From Candidatus Marsarchaeota G1 archaeon BE_D (lineage in GTDB: Archaea; Thermoproteota; Thermoprotei_A; Marsarchaeales; Marsarchaeaceae): a stretch of DNA of 43,511 bases. Numbering within the stretch: the first letter of the stretch is position 1; each line of letters begins with the position of its first letter. A model generated the notes under the pieces. The model was not told where the DNA came from and searched no databases. It saw nothing but the letters and a program-made list of their open reading frames with translations. A program made the position numbers and the translations under genes. Below, piece after piece: positions 16,941 to 25,641 of the stretch. The stretch is taken from positions 1 to 43,511 of the forward strand of contig NEXD01000006.1 of the NCBI GenBank assembly GCA_003019595.1, given 5' to 3'.

Positions 16941-17717
16941 TTAAACAATTACCGCGCCCATCTTTATAAGCTCTGACGCAAGCTCCTTTGCCACACGTTC
17001 GCACGCGCTTTTTATTCTTGGGTCAGAGGTCACGCTGTAAACGTGAAATTCGATATAAGAGCTACCCTCGCTACTTTGTGGATGGCTCTTTATGTACAAA
17101 AAAGGATTTGCCTTGACAAGTCTTTCTACAACAGGGGCCGCAGAAGATTCGGGAACACCACGCGCTTTCACAAAGAATTCTACCATTTCACCTTTGGGCG
17201 GAAAAAGCTCATCCGCATAGAGTTTGAACATTTCTTTGAGCTCTTGAGGAACACCAGGAAAACCCACAACCAAAAAGTCTCCCTTTTTTACGGCAAAGCC
17301 CGGCGCGGTTCCAACGGGATTCCTTAAAACCTTAGAACCCCTGGGAAGCTCAGCCATCTTTTTTCTTTCTGGTGTGATTGGCAGGTTTAGTGAGGAATAC
17401 TTTTGTTCAATCATTTTGAGCGCTTCTTCGTTGATCACACAATCCAGAGATAGACCCTTTGACACGCTACGCGCGGTGATATCATCGAACGTGGGTCCAA
17501 GCCCTCCTGTGGTCACGATGATTTGCGCGCCCCTTTCGATAGCACGCTTTGTTTCGCTTGCGATTTCATCCTCGTTATCGCCTATACAAGTTATACGCGT
17601 CACACTGTACCCTCTTTTTGTGAATTCAGCGGCAAGCCACGCGGCGTTGGTGTTGACAACTTTTCCGATTAGCAATTCGTAGCCTATTGTAAGAAGCTCA
17701 ACTGGCGTTGGCATCAT
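16941..17717 (-). CDS. CinA N-terminal/MoaB-like domain protein (COG1058)
   Basis: 258 residues. The molybdopterin-binding-like fold has ELLIGKVVNTNAAWLA, GDNEDEI, TTGGLGPTFDDIT and FPGVPQELK. These match the N-terminal domain of CinA, linked in bacteria to pyridine-nucleotide metabolism (ADP-ribose/NMN salvage). The C-terminal NMN deamidase domain is absent, as usual in stand-alone archaeal forms. ATG 17717 or 17714. The next gene upstream, prs, is divergent, 88 bp away. Confidence 0.88.
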   Translation of the reverse strand: MMPTPVELLTIGYELLIGKVVNTNAAWLAAEFTKRGYSVTRITCIGDNEDEIASETKRAIERGAQIIVTTGGLGPTFDDITARSVSKGLSLDCVINEEALKMIEQKYSSLNLPITPERKKMAELPRGSKVLRNPVGTAPGFAVKKGDFLVVGFPGVPQELKEMFKLYADELFPPKGEMVEFFVKARGVPESSAAPVVERLVKANPFLYIKSHPQSSEGSSYIEFHVYSVTSDPRIKSACERVAKELASELIKMGAVIV

Positions 17718-17805
17718 GCTAAAAAGCTTTGCAAAAAATTAAGCGTTCCTAAAGCGTAAAAGAACACTTTTTTATGGGTGACAAATGTTATACGCGTGAT
17801 GCGCG

Positions 17806-18687
17806 TTGAACGATCTCGTGGTGTACGGTCCCTCTTCGCGCTGGCTTGCGTCTGAGCTTGCGCAAGAGCTAGAGTGTGACACGATGATGTTTCAAACAAA
17901 AATCTTTCCTGATGGAGAAACTTACGTGAGATTACCAGCGTCGCCTTCTTCCAAAGATGTTATTTTGCTCAACACCTTTTATCCAAACCAAGATAGAAGG
18001 ATCGTCGAAACGCTGTTGATGTGTGACGCGCTAAGAAGGTCGGGTGTGCAAAACATCACGCTTATAGTGCCTTATTTGGCTTACGCAAGACAGGACAAGG
18101 TTTTTCTTAGTGGCGAACCGATTTCTCTAGTGCCAATAGGAAGAGCGCTGAGCTGTTTGGGTGTAAACGATGTAATAGTTGTAGAGGCGCACAGCAAAGA
18201 AGCGCTAGAAGCGCTCGGGTTAAACGTGACAAACGTGGAAGTGAGAGAATCGATGCTCAAAGCGCTAGAAGCGCTCAAAATCAAGCCAGACGTGATAGTG
18301 GCGCCAGACAAAAAAGCGGAAATAAGAGCAAGCTGGCTTGCACTGAAATTAAACGCCGAACTCTTGGTGTTTGAAAAAAGTAGAGACAGACTTACTGGTC
18401 AAGTTTCGAGCCAGCCGGTGAAAGAAGTCAATGTGTCACAAAAAAGCGTTTTGATCGTGGATGACATAATTAGCACGGGCGGCTCTGTGGCAAACGCTTC
18501 AAGCTTTTTAAAGAAGGAAGGCGCGCTCGAAATACGCGCGATGTGCGTTCACGCGCTTATGGTGGGCGATGCAGAGAGCGTGCTTTTCGAAAACGGCGTG
18601 CTGGCGGTTTACGGCTCAAACACCGTTGAAACAAAGTTTTCGAAATACAGTGTGGTGGGCGAACTTAGTCGAGCGCTTAAGCGCTAA
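17806..18687 (+). CDS. prs: Ribose-phosphate pyrophosphokinase (PRPP synthetase)
   Basis: Makes PRPP from ribose 5-phosphate and ATP for nucleotide synthesis, including the PyrE step encoded at 4.3-4.9 kb. 293 residues. FPDGETYVRLP (32-42), the flexible-loop region AYARQDKVFLSGE, VVEAHSKEAL (where bacterial enzymes have DLHA) and the PRPP loop LIVDDIISTGGSV. TTG start at 17806 with GTGAT five bases upstream and a TATA-like TTTTTTATG about 40 bp upstream. Heads a likely operon with the tRNA methyltransferase and RNase Z. Confidence 0.94.
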   Translation: MNDLVVYGPSSRWLASELAQELECDTMMFQTKIFPDGETYVRLPASPSSKDVILLNTFYPNQDRRIVETLLMCDALRRSGVQNITLIVPYLAYARQDKVFLSGEPISLVPIGRALSCLGVNDVIVVEAHSKEALEALGLNVTNVEVRESMLKALEALKIKPDVIVAPDKKAEIRASWLALKLNAELLVFEKSRDRLTGQVSSQPVKEVNVSQKSVLIVDDIISTGGSVANASSFLKKEGALEIRAMCVHALMVGDAESVLFENGVLAVYGSNTVETKFSKYSVVGELSRALKR

Positions 18688-18697
18688 AGAGTTTTTT

Positions 18698-19672
18698 GTG
18701 TACATAAAACCAGCGAAAGACAGGTTGGAGCTCAACCTTTTTGAGGCAAAAACGCTTGCTGAAGTATCAGAAGGCACGGGTCCTTTTCAATTTTCGGAAG
18801 ACGTTTATTTGCTCAAATTCTCTAGCCACACTGGCGCCTCTTTGTTTATTAACAGGGTGTGCGGCTCAAAAGAAGCGGGCTTTTTTGTGGGAATTGTTGA
18901 AGAGCTCTCTGAAGCAGAGCTTGCTACACGGCTTAAAGAGTTTATCGGAAGTGCTAGTTACAAGGTTGTGTGTTCGCCTTTTGACAAAAGCTTGATTTCC
19001 AAGATCGTAGCAAGTCTTGGTGGCAAAGTTAGTGTACGCTCTCCGCAGAAAGTTATAAGACTTTTAAAAACAGAAAAGGGTTGGCTTGTCGGCGTCATTT
19101 TTACTCAAAGCGCTAGAACGAGGCTATCGTCTAACCCGCCAAAGAACTGGGCGTACTTTCATCCGGGTGTGCTAGAGCCAATTCTATCAGGAATTATGTG
19201 CAATCTAAGTGGTGTGGGCAACGATGGAATTATTCTTGACCCTTTTTGTGGTAGCGGTTCCACTCTTATAGCCGCACACGTATTAGGGATTAAGGCTGTT
19301 GGTGTAGACCTTTCAAAAAAGCAGGTTTACGGCTGTAGGCGTAACACAAAACAGCTCGAGCTGGTTTTGGGTGTGCTCAGGGCGGACGCGATGAATCTTC
19401 CCTTTAAGCGCTTCACCTTTGACGCCGCGGTTTTCGATCCACCGTACGGACGTGTGTCTTCGCTCTTTAAAAGAAAATTCGAAGAGCTAATGCACAAAAC
19501 CTTTGAAAACTTAAAAAGGGTGTTAAAGCAACACTCTTCCCTTTGTTTTCTTTATCCTGAAGGAAAGGGGGTTGAAGAGCTCATAAACGCGTGGGACTTT
19601 AAAGTGTGCTATACCTATAGAATACCAGTGCACAGAAACCTTGTTAGGGTGCTCACAGTTTGTAAGGTGTAA
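18698..19672 (+). CDS. tRNA guanine-N2 methyltransferase (Trm11/Trm-G10-like)
   Basis: 324 residues from GTG 18698, 10 bp after prs; the frame is open earlier but lies inside prs. The N-terminal half (about 1-145) is the THUMP-like RNA-binding part. The C-terminal half is a Rossmann methyltransferase: DPFCGSGSTLIAAHVLGIKA (SAM motif I), GVDLS, and motif IV DPPYG (N2-guanine methylation type). The family modifies G10 of tRNA. It lies immediately before RNase Z, another tRNA-maturation enzyme. Confidence 0.83.
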   Translation: MYIKPAKDRLELNLFEAKTLAEVSEGTGPFQFSEDVYLLKFSSHTGASLFINRVCGSKEAGFFVGIVEELSEAELATRLKEFIGSASYKVVCSPFDKSLISKIVASLGGKVSVRSPQKVIRLLKTEKGWLVGVIFTQSARTRLSSNPPKNWAYFHPGVLEPILSGIMCNLSGVGNDGIILDPFCGSGSTLIAAHVLGIKAVGVDLSKKQVYGCRRNTKQLELVLGVLRADAMNLPFKRFTFDAAVFDPPYGRVSSLFKRKFEELMHKTFENLKRVLKQHSSLCFLYPEGKGVEELINAWDFKVCYTYRIPVHRNLVRVLTVCKV

Positions 19673-19675
19673 AAC

Positions 19676-20590
19676 TTGACAAAGCTAACGCTTCACTTTA
19701 TCGGAACTGGCGCTGGTGCACCCACTCATGAAAGAGGTGCGCCTTCTTTGATGCTCATAAGAGAAGGCGAACGCTTTGTCTTCGACTGCGGTGAAGGAAC
19801 GCAAATAGCGATACGCAAATTCGGTTTGGGATTTCGAGGTCTAAAGGCGGTTTTTGTCACGCATTTACACGGTGACCATGTTCTCGGAATACCCGGTCTC
19901 GTGATGACGCTAAATCTTAATTCACATCAAGAGAGCCTAGCGGTGTTCGGACCAAAAGGCATTAAAAATTTTCTTGAGAGCGTGTTCGATTCGACCTTTT
20001 TTGAGCCAAAATTTGAGCTAAGGGTTGTTGAAATTGAGCCCACGACCGAACCCCTAGAAGTGTACAGTGGAAACAGGTTTTCGATACTTACGGTAAAAGC
20101 GGAACACACAGTGCCAAGCGTGGCGTATGCGCTGGTTGAGCACGAAAGACCAGGGGAATTCATGGTTGAAAGAGCACTTGAACTTGGGGTGCCAAAGGGG
20201 CCACTATGGGCCAAGCTACAAAGAGGACAAAGTGTGCAGGTGAACGGAAAGACCATTCACCCCTCACAGGTGTTAGGACCGCCTAGAAGAGGCAGAAAGA
20301 TCGTGTATTCTGGTGACACAAGACCTTGCGAACAGGTTCTGAAGATGGGCTATGGCGCAGATGTGTTTGTTCATGAGGCAACAATGCCAGATGATTCGAT
20401 GGAAGAAGCGGTCGCAGGAGGACACTCCACAATTTCTGAAGCGATTAGAGTTTTGAAACTGAGCGGTTGTAAAGTGGGAGTGCTCACAAATTTTGGCCAA
20501 AAAGTGCGAAAGGAGGACCTAAAAATCGTCGAAGAGTTCGGTTTCCTTGCCGCCTTTGACGGTCTTTCGCTTGATGTTCCTCTTCCCTAG
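19676..20590 (+). CDS. rnz: Ribonuclease Z (tRNA 3' endonuclease)
   Basis: Metallo-beta-lactamase-fold endonuclease that removes tRNA 3' trailers. 304 residues. Zinc ligands in THLHGDH (62-68), a further histidine in AEHTVPS, the aspartate of SGDTRP and the histidine of GHSTISEA. The exosite loop region (about 150-200, LGVPKGPLWAKLQRG) matches the short RNase Z form. TTG start three bases after the methyltransferase stop. Its 3' end overlaps the convergent UPF0201 gene by 72 bp. Confidence 0.95.
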   Translation: MTKLTLHFIGTGAGAPTHERGAPSLMLIREGERFVFDCGEGTQIAIRKFGLGFRGLKAVFVTHLHGDHVLGIPGLVMTLNLNSHQESLAVFGPKGIKNFLESVFDSTFFEPKFELRVVEIEPTTEPLEVYSGNRFSILTVKAEHTVPSVAYALVEHERPGEFMVERALELGVPKGPLWAKLQRGQSVQVNGKTIHPSQVLGPPRRGRKIVYSGDTRPCEQVLKMGYGADVFVHEATMPDDSMEEAVAGGHSTISEAIRVLKLSGCKVGVLTNFGQKVRKEDLKIVEEFGFLAAFDGLSLDVPLP

Positions 20591-21043
20591 TTCGTCGATC
20601 GGAACACCGTCTATTGTAGGAGTGGCCAGCCAGTCTATCACACTCATTGGGTTATCACACTCAACGGAAACCGATATCGAACCTAACGGAGATTCTGAAG
20701 AGTCCGAACAGAAAACAGCCCAACCGGCGTATGCCGCTTGTTTGTTGAGCTCAAACCTAAAACCTGATTCACTCAATCCGCGTAGCAAGTAGGACCTTGC
20801 GGCGTCTAGCGTCTTTTGCCTTCTCAAAGTTTGTCTGAGTTTGGCAAGCGCGTCAACGCCCTCAGCTTCTCCGAAAAGCACGCCGTATTCGTCGTTGTTC
20901 TTGGGTTGTGTGTAGTTTAAGTCCAACTTATCGAAAATCGCGTAAATAGCGCTTTTCACCTTTTCAACTTCTTCTGTGACATAAACCTTGGTCTCAACCC
21001 GGATTTTGACATTTGTGGGTGGTGCGTTCACATCATTTGTCAA
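20519..21043 (-). CDS. UPF0201 family protein (COG1325)
   Basis: 174 residues. Family pattern: an opening strand (VKIRVETKVYVTEEVEKVKSAIYAIF), LAKLRQTLRRQKTLDAARSYLLRG, FELNKQAAYAGWAVF, then SPLGSISVSVECDNPMSVIDWLATPT. Thought to be an RNA-binding, exosome-associated-like fold; no biochemical role established. TTG start overlapping the UPF0200 gene by 11 bp. In Archaeoglobus the two are fused in one protein, which supports a joint function. The acidic C-terminus falls in the overlap with RNase Z. Confidence 0.86.
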   Translation of the reverse strand: MTNDVNAPPTNVKIRVETKVYVTEEVEKVKSAIYAIFDKLDLNYTQPKNNDEYGVLFGEAEGVDALAKLRQTLRRQKTLDAARSYLLRGLSESGFRFELNKQAAYAGWAVFCSDSSESPLGSISVSVECDNPMSVIDWLATPTIDGVPIDELGKRNIKRKTVKGGKETELFDDF

Positions 21044-21605
21044 GTTCAGACGCTTCTACAAATTTTTGTATGATGTGTTCTAAAAGCTTTTTGCATTCGC
21101 TTTTGAACTCTTCTAGTGTGACACACTGGTTGACCAAGTGGTAGTCTGCGAGTGCCATGAGTGTTCCCAACCCAAAGCCTAACTCCAAAAGGTCACGCTG
21201 AAGGAAACCCTCATAGCTTTTCGGGTCGTCAAGCCTTCCCCTTCCCTTCCATCTTTGGTATCTCGTTTTAGGCGAAGCGTGAATGGAAACCAACACGCAG
21301 TTTTCAAATTTTTGCTTAAAGAAAACAAATTCGTCGTAGCTTCTAAGCCCATCGATTAGAAGCATTTTTGCGCTTGGGTCGATCATCTTAAGCGTGAGTT
21401 TTGCCACCGCTGTGGCACCTTCTTCGCGTCTTAGTTGCACGCTCAGGCTACTGAGCACACTATCCGTGGGCTCTAACCCTCTACGCAAAGCCTCGCGTCT
21501 GACCGCATCGCCCATGCTCACCACAGTAAAACCCATTTGCGCCGCGACTTCGCTCAAAACGGATTTACCAGCGCCGTGTAAGCCCGCTGAGCACACCACT
21601 AGCAC
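21033..21605 (-). CDS. UPF0200 P-loop kinase-like protein
   Basis: 190 residues. Walker A GLHGAGKS (8-15) and an NMP-kinase-like fold related to dephospho-CoA kinase: VSMGDAVRREALRRG, LLIDGLRSYDEFVFF, VSIHASPKTRYQRWKGRGRLDDPKS (LID-like). GTG start at 21605. Substrate unknown; it is universal enough in archaea to suggest a housekeeping kinase. Coupled to UPF0201 downstream; SSB lies 14 bp upstream on the same strand. Confidence 0.87.
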   Translation of the reverse strand: MLVVCSAGLHGAGKSVLSEVAAQMGFTVVSMGDAVRREALRRGLEPTDSVLSSLSVQLRREEGATAVAKLTLKMIDPSAKMLLIDGLRSYDEFVFFKQKFENCVLVSIHASPKTRYQRWKGRGRLDDPKSYEGFLQRDLLELGFGLGTLMALADYHLVNQCVTLEEFKSECKKLLEHIIQKFVEASELDK

Positions 21606-21619
21606 TTACTTGCGCACCA

Positions 21620-21916
21620 TCACATATCTTCTTTAATGAGGGTTCCGTATCTACCTACGTTTAGCTTAATTTCACCACGAAATTCAGTGGTGTAACCGTT
21701 TTTGATGGTCACCCTGTCGCCAACCTTTACGTTGTCTATCTGCTCGTCCCAAAGCGTGAGCGAAACTTCGTCTGTCTCGTCTCTGAGAATCGCGTCGGCC
21801 ACCCTGCTACGCTGACCACTTTTTAGCGTTACGTTTCTTGGTTCAGAAATGTCGATGATTTCCCCGCTCACTTCAATTCCTCGCAATCCGGCTTTTTTGA
21901 TTTCAGAGATTTTCAT
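21620..21916 (-). CDS. ssb: Single-OB-fold ssDNA-binding protein (Sulfolobus SSB type)
   Basis: 98 residues from ATG 21916 (GTG 21925 is an in-frame alternative; GAGTG lies suitably before the ATG). The OB-fold sequence follows crenarchaeal SSB: EIIDISEPRNVTLKSGQ, ADAILRDETDEVSLTLWDEQIDNVKVGD, then IKNGYTTEFRGEIKLNVGRYG. It binds single-stranded DNA. The flexible acidic tail of Sulfolobus SSB is missing (it ends KEDM). Divergent from nurA-herA, which process DNA ends. Confidence 0.85.
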   Translation of the reverse strand: MKISEIKKAGLRGIEVSGEIIDISEPRNVTLKSGQRSRVADAILRDETDEVSLTLWDEQIDNVKVGDRVTIKNGYTTEFRGEIKLNVGRYGTLIKEDM

Positions 21917-21950
21917 TTTGTGCACTCATACTTTTCACAACGCACCTCTA

Positions 21951-21985
21951 CTTAAACTCTTGCGGAATAACCGAAAAAGGTAAGA
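21951..21985. promoter_or_regulatory. Divergent promoters of ssb and nurA
   Basis: AGTTTAAG on the minus strand (21951-21958) serves ssb with a leader of about 13 bases. On the plus strand CCGAAAAAGG followed by TAAGACT (21971-21985) is centred 25-28 bp before the nurA TTG and resembles the pgk promoter, so nurA is probably leaderless. Confidence 0.45.
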
Positions 21986-22006
21986 CTGTGTGCGATCAGA
22001 TAATAA

Positions 22007-23482
22007 TTGTGGTTCGGCTTGTCCTTTGACTATGAAGTCTTGCTAAATTCGTTCAAATCGTCCACGCTTTCACTTTTTAGCTCGATAGACCGCTTTATAG
22101 AAAACGAGCTTGACACACTTTCCGAGCACATTCAATTCGATTTCAAACTTGAAGCGCTAAAGCGGCTTGACACGCCAAGTTTAACTTTCTCTGCGACTGA
22201 CGGAAGTATGAAAGTCAAAAGGTTAAGCGGCTTGTGCGCGTTGATGCTTTGCAGCACAAGCGTTTTGTACGAACTCGGAGTTGGCGCACACACGTGGCTT
22301 GAAAAATGGCCAGAGCAATTCTACTTAAAGCGCGCTTTTGTTCTTCCTTGGGTCGAAGACGAGTCAGAGAGCGAAGAGCTTGGTGCTACGCTAATGAGGT
22401 ATTTTGAGTATTACACGCTAGGTCGCTCCTTGGACAGCGCGCGCGTTGCGCTCAAAGATGGCTCGATACTCACTGATTACACGCTTTCACTCAAAAGGGC
22501 GTTGTCATTTGAAAGCTCAAGCTTAATAGGCGTTGAAACCCCGTTTGGCGCGATTGACGCTTATGACCTTTATGTCAACATGTTTCGTGTTTTGGGCTTT
22601 TTTGACAAAGAAAGCTGGCTCGCAAAAATCAGCGAAGCCGAAGAGAAACACGGTCGGGCGTTGTGTAAAGGCGTAGAGAGTGAAATTCAAACGCTTTGCG
22701 AGCGATTTCCGAGCAAGTTGAGCTTGTCTGGCAACACGCTCGTTCTAAGCGAAGAAGCGATGTTTTCAAACAAAAAAATCGAGTGGCTTCTCGATTCTTT
22801 TGAAAGGAGGCTTGAGCGAAGTGCAGAGCATCCGCTAATTTTTGAAAACAGGTTGCTCAGTCGAGTTGACGTCGAGTTGCTCACACTTTTCAAAGTTGAA
22901 CAAGTGTTTTTAAAGTCGATCAAAAAAGGAGCGCTTCTAATAGGAGTGGTCAAGGATAGCCACTCTAGCTCCTTTCTAAGGACGCTCGCGCGTACGAAGG
23001 AAATTCCTAGCATTTTATCTGACAAAATCGCGCTCAGCGTGTTTTCTTTTAAAGCGCGCCTTGATAAACCTTGGTGCACCGATGTGTACAATCCGCTACC
23101 ATACGAAGATTTTGGAAAAACGCTTGAACAAACTGGCTTTTCTTGTGCCACACCGTTTGTTCAACGCTTCTACTTTCAGCTTTTTCCTTCGTCAGAAGTT
23201 TTTGCGTGTGAAACGCTAGGCTTTGGCGCAAACGAGCTCATAAAGGCTTTGCTTTTCGTTTTGGCAAAAGAAGCTTCTTCCATGCCTGAGGCGCTTGGGT
23301 ATAACTACCCACTTTTTGAGGCGGACAAAATTTCAAAGCACGCGCTAAAGGAAATGGAGGCGCTCGTCAACTCATACGAAGTTTTGTTGCTCTCAGACAC
23401 CTCTACCTCTTCGTACGTCAATTTTTTGAAAAGCTACAGAGAAAAAAGAAGGGTGTACGAGTTTGGCAGGAAAAACTCTTGA
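22007..23482 (+). CDS. nurA: DNA end-resection nuclease NurA
   Basis: Nuclease working with HerA, Mre11 and Rad50 to resect double-strand breaks. 491 residues, longer than the usual 330-450. Catalytic region SATDGSMKVKR (63-73; Asp65 is the expected metal ligand) and ALKDGSILTDY further on, both typical of the RNase-H-like NurA fold. The identification rests on these motifs and on the 20-bp overlap with herA. TTG start, likely leaderless. Mre11 and Rad50 are not in this window. Confidence 0.87.
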   Translation: MWFGLSFDYEVLLNSFKSSTLSLFSSIDRFIENELDTLSEHIQFDFKLEALKRLDTPSLTFSATDGSMKVKRLSGLCALMLCSTSVLYELGVGAHTWLEKWPEQFYLKRAFVLPWVEDESESEELGATLMRYFEYYTLGRSLDSARVALKDGSILTDYTLSLKRALSFESSSLIGVETPFGAIDAYDLYVNMFRVLGFFDKESWLAKISEAEEKHGRALCKGVESEIQTLCERFPSKLSLSGNTLVLSEEAMFSNKKIEWLLDSFERRLERSAEHPLIFENRLLSRVDVELLTLFKVEQVFLKSIKKGALLIGVVKDSHSSSFLRTLARTKEIPSILSDKIALSVFSFKARLDKPWCTDVYNPLPYEDFGKTLEQTGFSCATPFVQRFYFQLFPSSEVFACETLGFGANELIKALLFVLAKEASSMPEALGYNYPLFEADKISKHALKEMEALVNSYEVLLLSDTSTSSYVNFLKSYREKRRVYEFGRKNS

Positions 23483-25262
23483 GAAAGCGCTGACCGATTT
23501 TGGTGGAAAGCTTTTGGGAAGGCTTGAGCGTATTGAAAGCACCACAATTGAGTTTGAGAGGTACAAGTCAACCCACAAGGTTGCGGTTTGCTCTCTTGCG
23601 TACAACAGCGACGTGATAAACAGGTTAAACGAGGGGTTGATTTTTGCCGTTCCCAATTTTAAATCCAACGAGCTCCAAAAAAGGTACACACTTTTTGAGC
23701 TCGTGGACTATTCTCCAGTTCACTTCGGTGCGTCCGCGGTTCAAGCGGACACGCTTCCAGAAATAAGAAAAGAAATTTTCGAAAAAGTGAAATCCGAGTG
23801 GTTCACTGAGTCAAAGGTGGCTTATATAAGAGTTCGCGGAAACCCGGTTGACTACGACTTGGTCGTCACAGACCAAGACTACTGGTTTGAAGAAACGTGG
23901 AGCTATCCGCTTATTGGCGGAGAAGTCATGTTTCTCACGAAAGAGTCGATGTTCAGATTTATCAACTCAAGCTTACCTGAAAACTCACCAGTTATCGGAC
24001 AATTGCTTTCTCAGGAAGGGGTGGAAGTAAGACTCGACGTTTCAAAGCTTGTGGAGCACCACTTTGGCGTGTTTGCGTACACTGGCGGAGGAAAATCCAA
24101 CCTTGTGTCGCATCTTGTAAGAACTGTTCTAAAAACTTCTCCGAGTTGTAAGGTTGTGATTTTCGACGTTGCGGGAGAATACACGGTCAACTTGGCGGAT
24201 CTTATGCTCAGCGACCAAATTTGCGGTCAACTCATTTTGGACGAAAACATTTCGGAAGCAGAGCAGCTCATGATGCGCCTCACTATGCCAAAAAGCCTTT
24301 CTTTGCAACAGAACAGGCTAAAAAGGTTTTCAGAGATTTTGCTTCTTAAAAACAGAGTTTCTTGTTTGAAAAGCTTTGAAAGAGTGAATTTGGATTCGCT
24401 AGAGCGTGTAACGTACAACGACGTAATTCAAACGATAGCCGAAAAGATTGAATATTACACAGAAAAAAGCGTCGCAGGAAAGATCGCGCTTCAAGCGATT
24501 TTGCACAAGTTACACGAGTTCATGCGCCAAAAAGGACTAGCAGCAGAAAGCTCAGTCGGTAAAGAGTTGAACGAATTTGTGGGAAGCTTGAACTCTGGTA
24601 GCTGGTCTCAGAGAGGCGTTCAAAACCTGATCGACGAGCTTAGCTTTGTTGCGCAAAGCGTATCAGTAAGCTCGAAAAAGGAAACGCCACACGAGTCGTC
24701 AGAGCACGAAATGATCCGCTCACTAAATCGCGAATCTGGTCCAAGGCTTTACGTGTTCTCCTTTACTGACGTCGCAAGACTTAGAAGGTTCACCGCTTCG
24801 GTTTGCCAAAAGGTGTTACACTCAAGGAAATCCATGTTCACAAGAACTCCAACGCTTTTGTTCGTTTTTGACGAGGCACAAGAGGTTATACCCAAAGACG
24901 CTCGGGAAGAAGACGGCACAAAGTTTTCGTCGTTTGCGGTCGAGCAGTTGCTAAGACAAGGAAGAAAATACGGAGTTGGTGGAGCGATCGCGACCCAAAG
25001 GTTGGCGTATCTTAACACCAATGTGTTGCAACAGTTACACACTTATTTTGTGGGAACGCTACCTAGACCTTACGACAGAACGACGATAAGCGATCAGTTT
25101 GCGCTTGACCCAGCGATCGTTGACCGCACGCTTAGCCTGAGAGCTGGTGAGTGGTTGCTTTCTAGTTATGGCGCAACAGGTGTGAGAAACTTGCCCATGT
25201 TTATTCGAACGCCAAACAACGAATCCGTGATAATAGAAACGCTAAAAAGCATCTCCGCCTAA
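23463..25262 (+). CDS. herA: Hexameric DNA translocase HerA
   Basis: 599 residues. The N-terminal HAS-barrel (about 1-150) docks NurA; the RecA-like ATPase follows. Walker A FAYTGGGKSN (about 203-212), FDVAGEY, Walker B FVFDEAQEV (about 467-475), the LLRQGRKYGVGGAIATQRL segment and the HTYFVGTLPR motif are present. It pumps DNA into the NurA dimer. TTG start with GGGTG eight bases upstream, 20 bp inside nurA. The central region 280-420 is the helical insertion of the family. Confidence 0.95.
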   Translation: MAGKTLEKALTDFGGKLLGRLERIESTTIEFERYKSTHKVAVCSLAYNSDVINRLNEGLIFAVPNFKSNELQKRYTLFELVDYSPVHFGASAVQADTLPEIRKEIFEKVKSEWFTESKVAYIRVRGNPVDYDLVVTDQDYWFEETWSYPLIGGEVMFLTKESMFRFINSSLPENSPVIGQLLSQEGVEVRLDVSKLVEHHFGVFAYTGGGKSNLVSHLVRTVLKTSPSCKVVIFDVAGEYTVNLADLMLSDQICGQLILDENISEAEQLMMRLTMPKSLSLQQNRLKRFSEILLLKNRVSCLKSFERVNLDSLERVTYNDVIQTIAEKIEYYTEKSVAGKIALQAILHKLHEFMRQKGLAAESSVGKELNEFVGSLNSGSWSQRGVQNLIDELSFVAQSVSVSSKKETPHESSEHEMIRSLNRESGPRLYVFSFTDVARLRRFTASVCQKVLHSRKSMFTRTPTLLFVFDEAQEVIPKDAREEDGTKFSSFAVEQLLRQGRKYGVGGAIATQRLAYLNTNVLQQLHTYFVGTLPRPYDRTTISDQFALDPAIVDRTLSLRAGEWLLSSYGATGVRNLPMFIRTPNNESVIIETLKSISA

Positions 25263-25272
25263 AAAACAGGCC

Positions 25273-25608
25273 TTGCCTTGCCCTTTTTACAAAATGGACA
25301 TGTGTTCAGCGATAAAGGATCCAAAACTCGCAAAGCTTTACACGAGCAGAAACAGGTGCATGTTTGAGTTTGAGCAGTGTGTGATCTACAATTCCAACAA
25401 AACTTTGGTATCAACGAAAAAATTAGAGGAGTTGGTCACGCCCAGCTTTGAAAGTTCGATAGAAGTGGGCTGCGAGTACTATTCACAAGGAAGTTGCTTG
25501 GTGTTAAGACGTATTCTTATGCCAACCGAAGTAGCGAGATGCTCTCAGTTTTATTCGACTTGTCCCTTAAGGCTTAAGGCGATGAGTTCAAACAACGTTC
25601 AAAGGTAA
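25273..25608 (+). CDS. Cysteine-rich protein with duplicated C-x7-C ... C-x6-C module
   Basis: 111 residues, TTG start 10 bp after herA, so probably in the nurA-herA operon. It has eight cysteines in two matching halves. Module 1: CPFYKMDMC, then RCMFEFEQC. Module 2: CEYYSQGSC, then RCSQFYSTC. Spacings C-x7-C and R-C-x6-C are identical in both; the linker within a module is 17 versus 14 residues. Each module could bind one zinc or an Fe-S cluster. No named family recognised. It may assist DNA end processing by association only. Confidence 0.75.
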   Translation: MPCPFYKMDMCSAIKDPKLAKLYTSRNRCMFEFEQCVIYNSNKTLVSTKKLEELVTPSFESSIEVGCEYYSQGSCLVLRRILMPTEVARCSQFYSTCPLRLKAMSSNNVQR

Positions 25609-25641
25609 CGCTTTTATTGGTATTCACCAAGCGGTTGTTAG

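Noticed and set aside
18569-18697. Upstream extension of the tRNA methyltransferase frame.
   Set aside because: It is entirely within prs in a different frame; GTG 18698 matches the conserved N-terminus.
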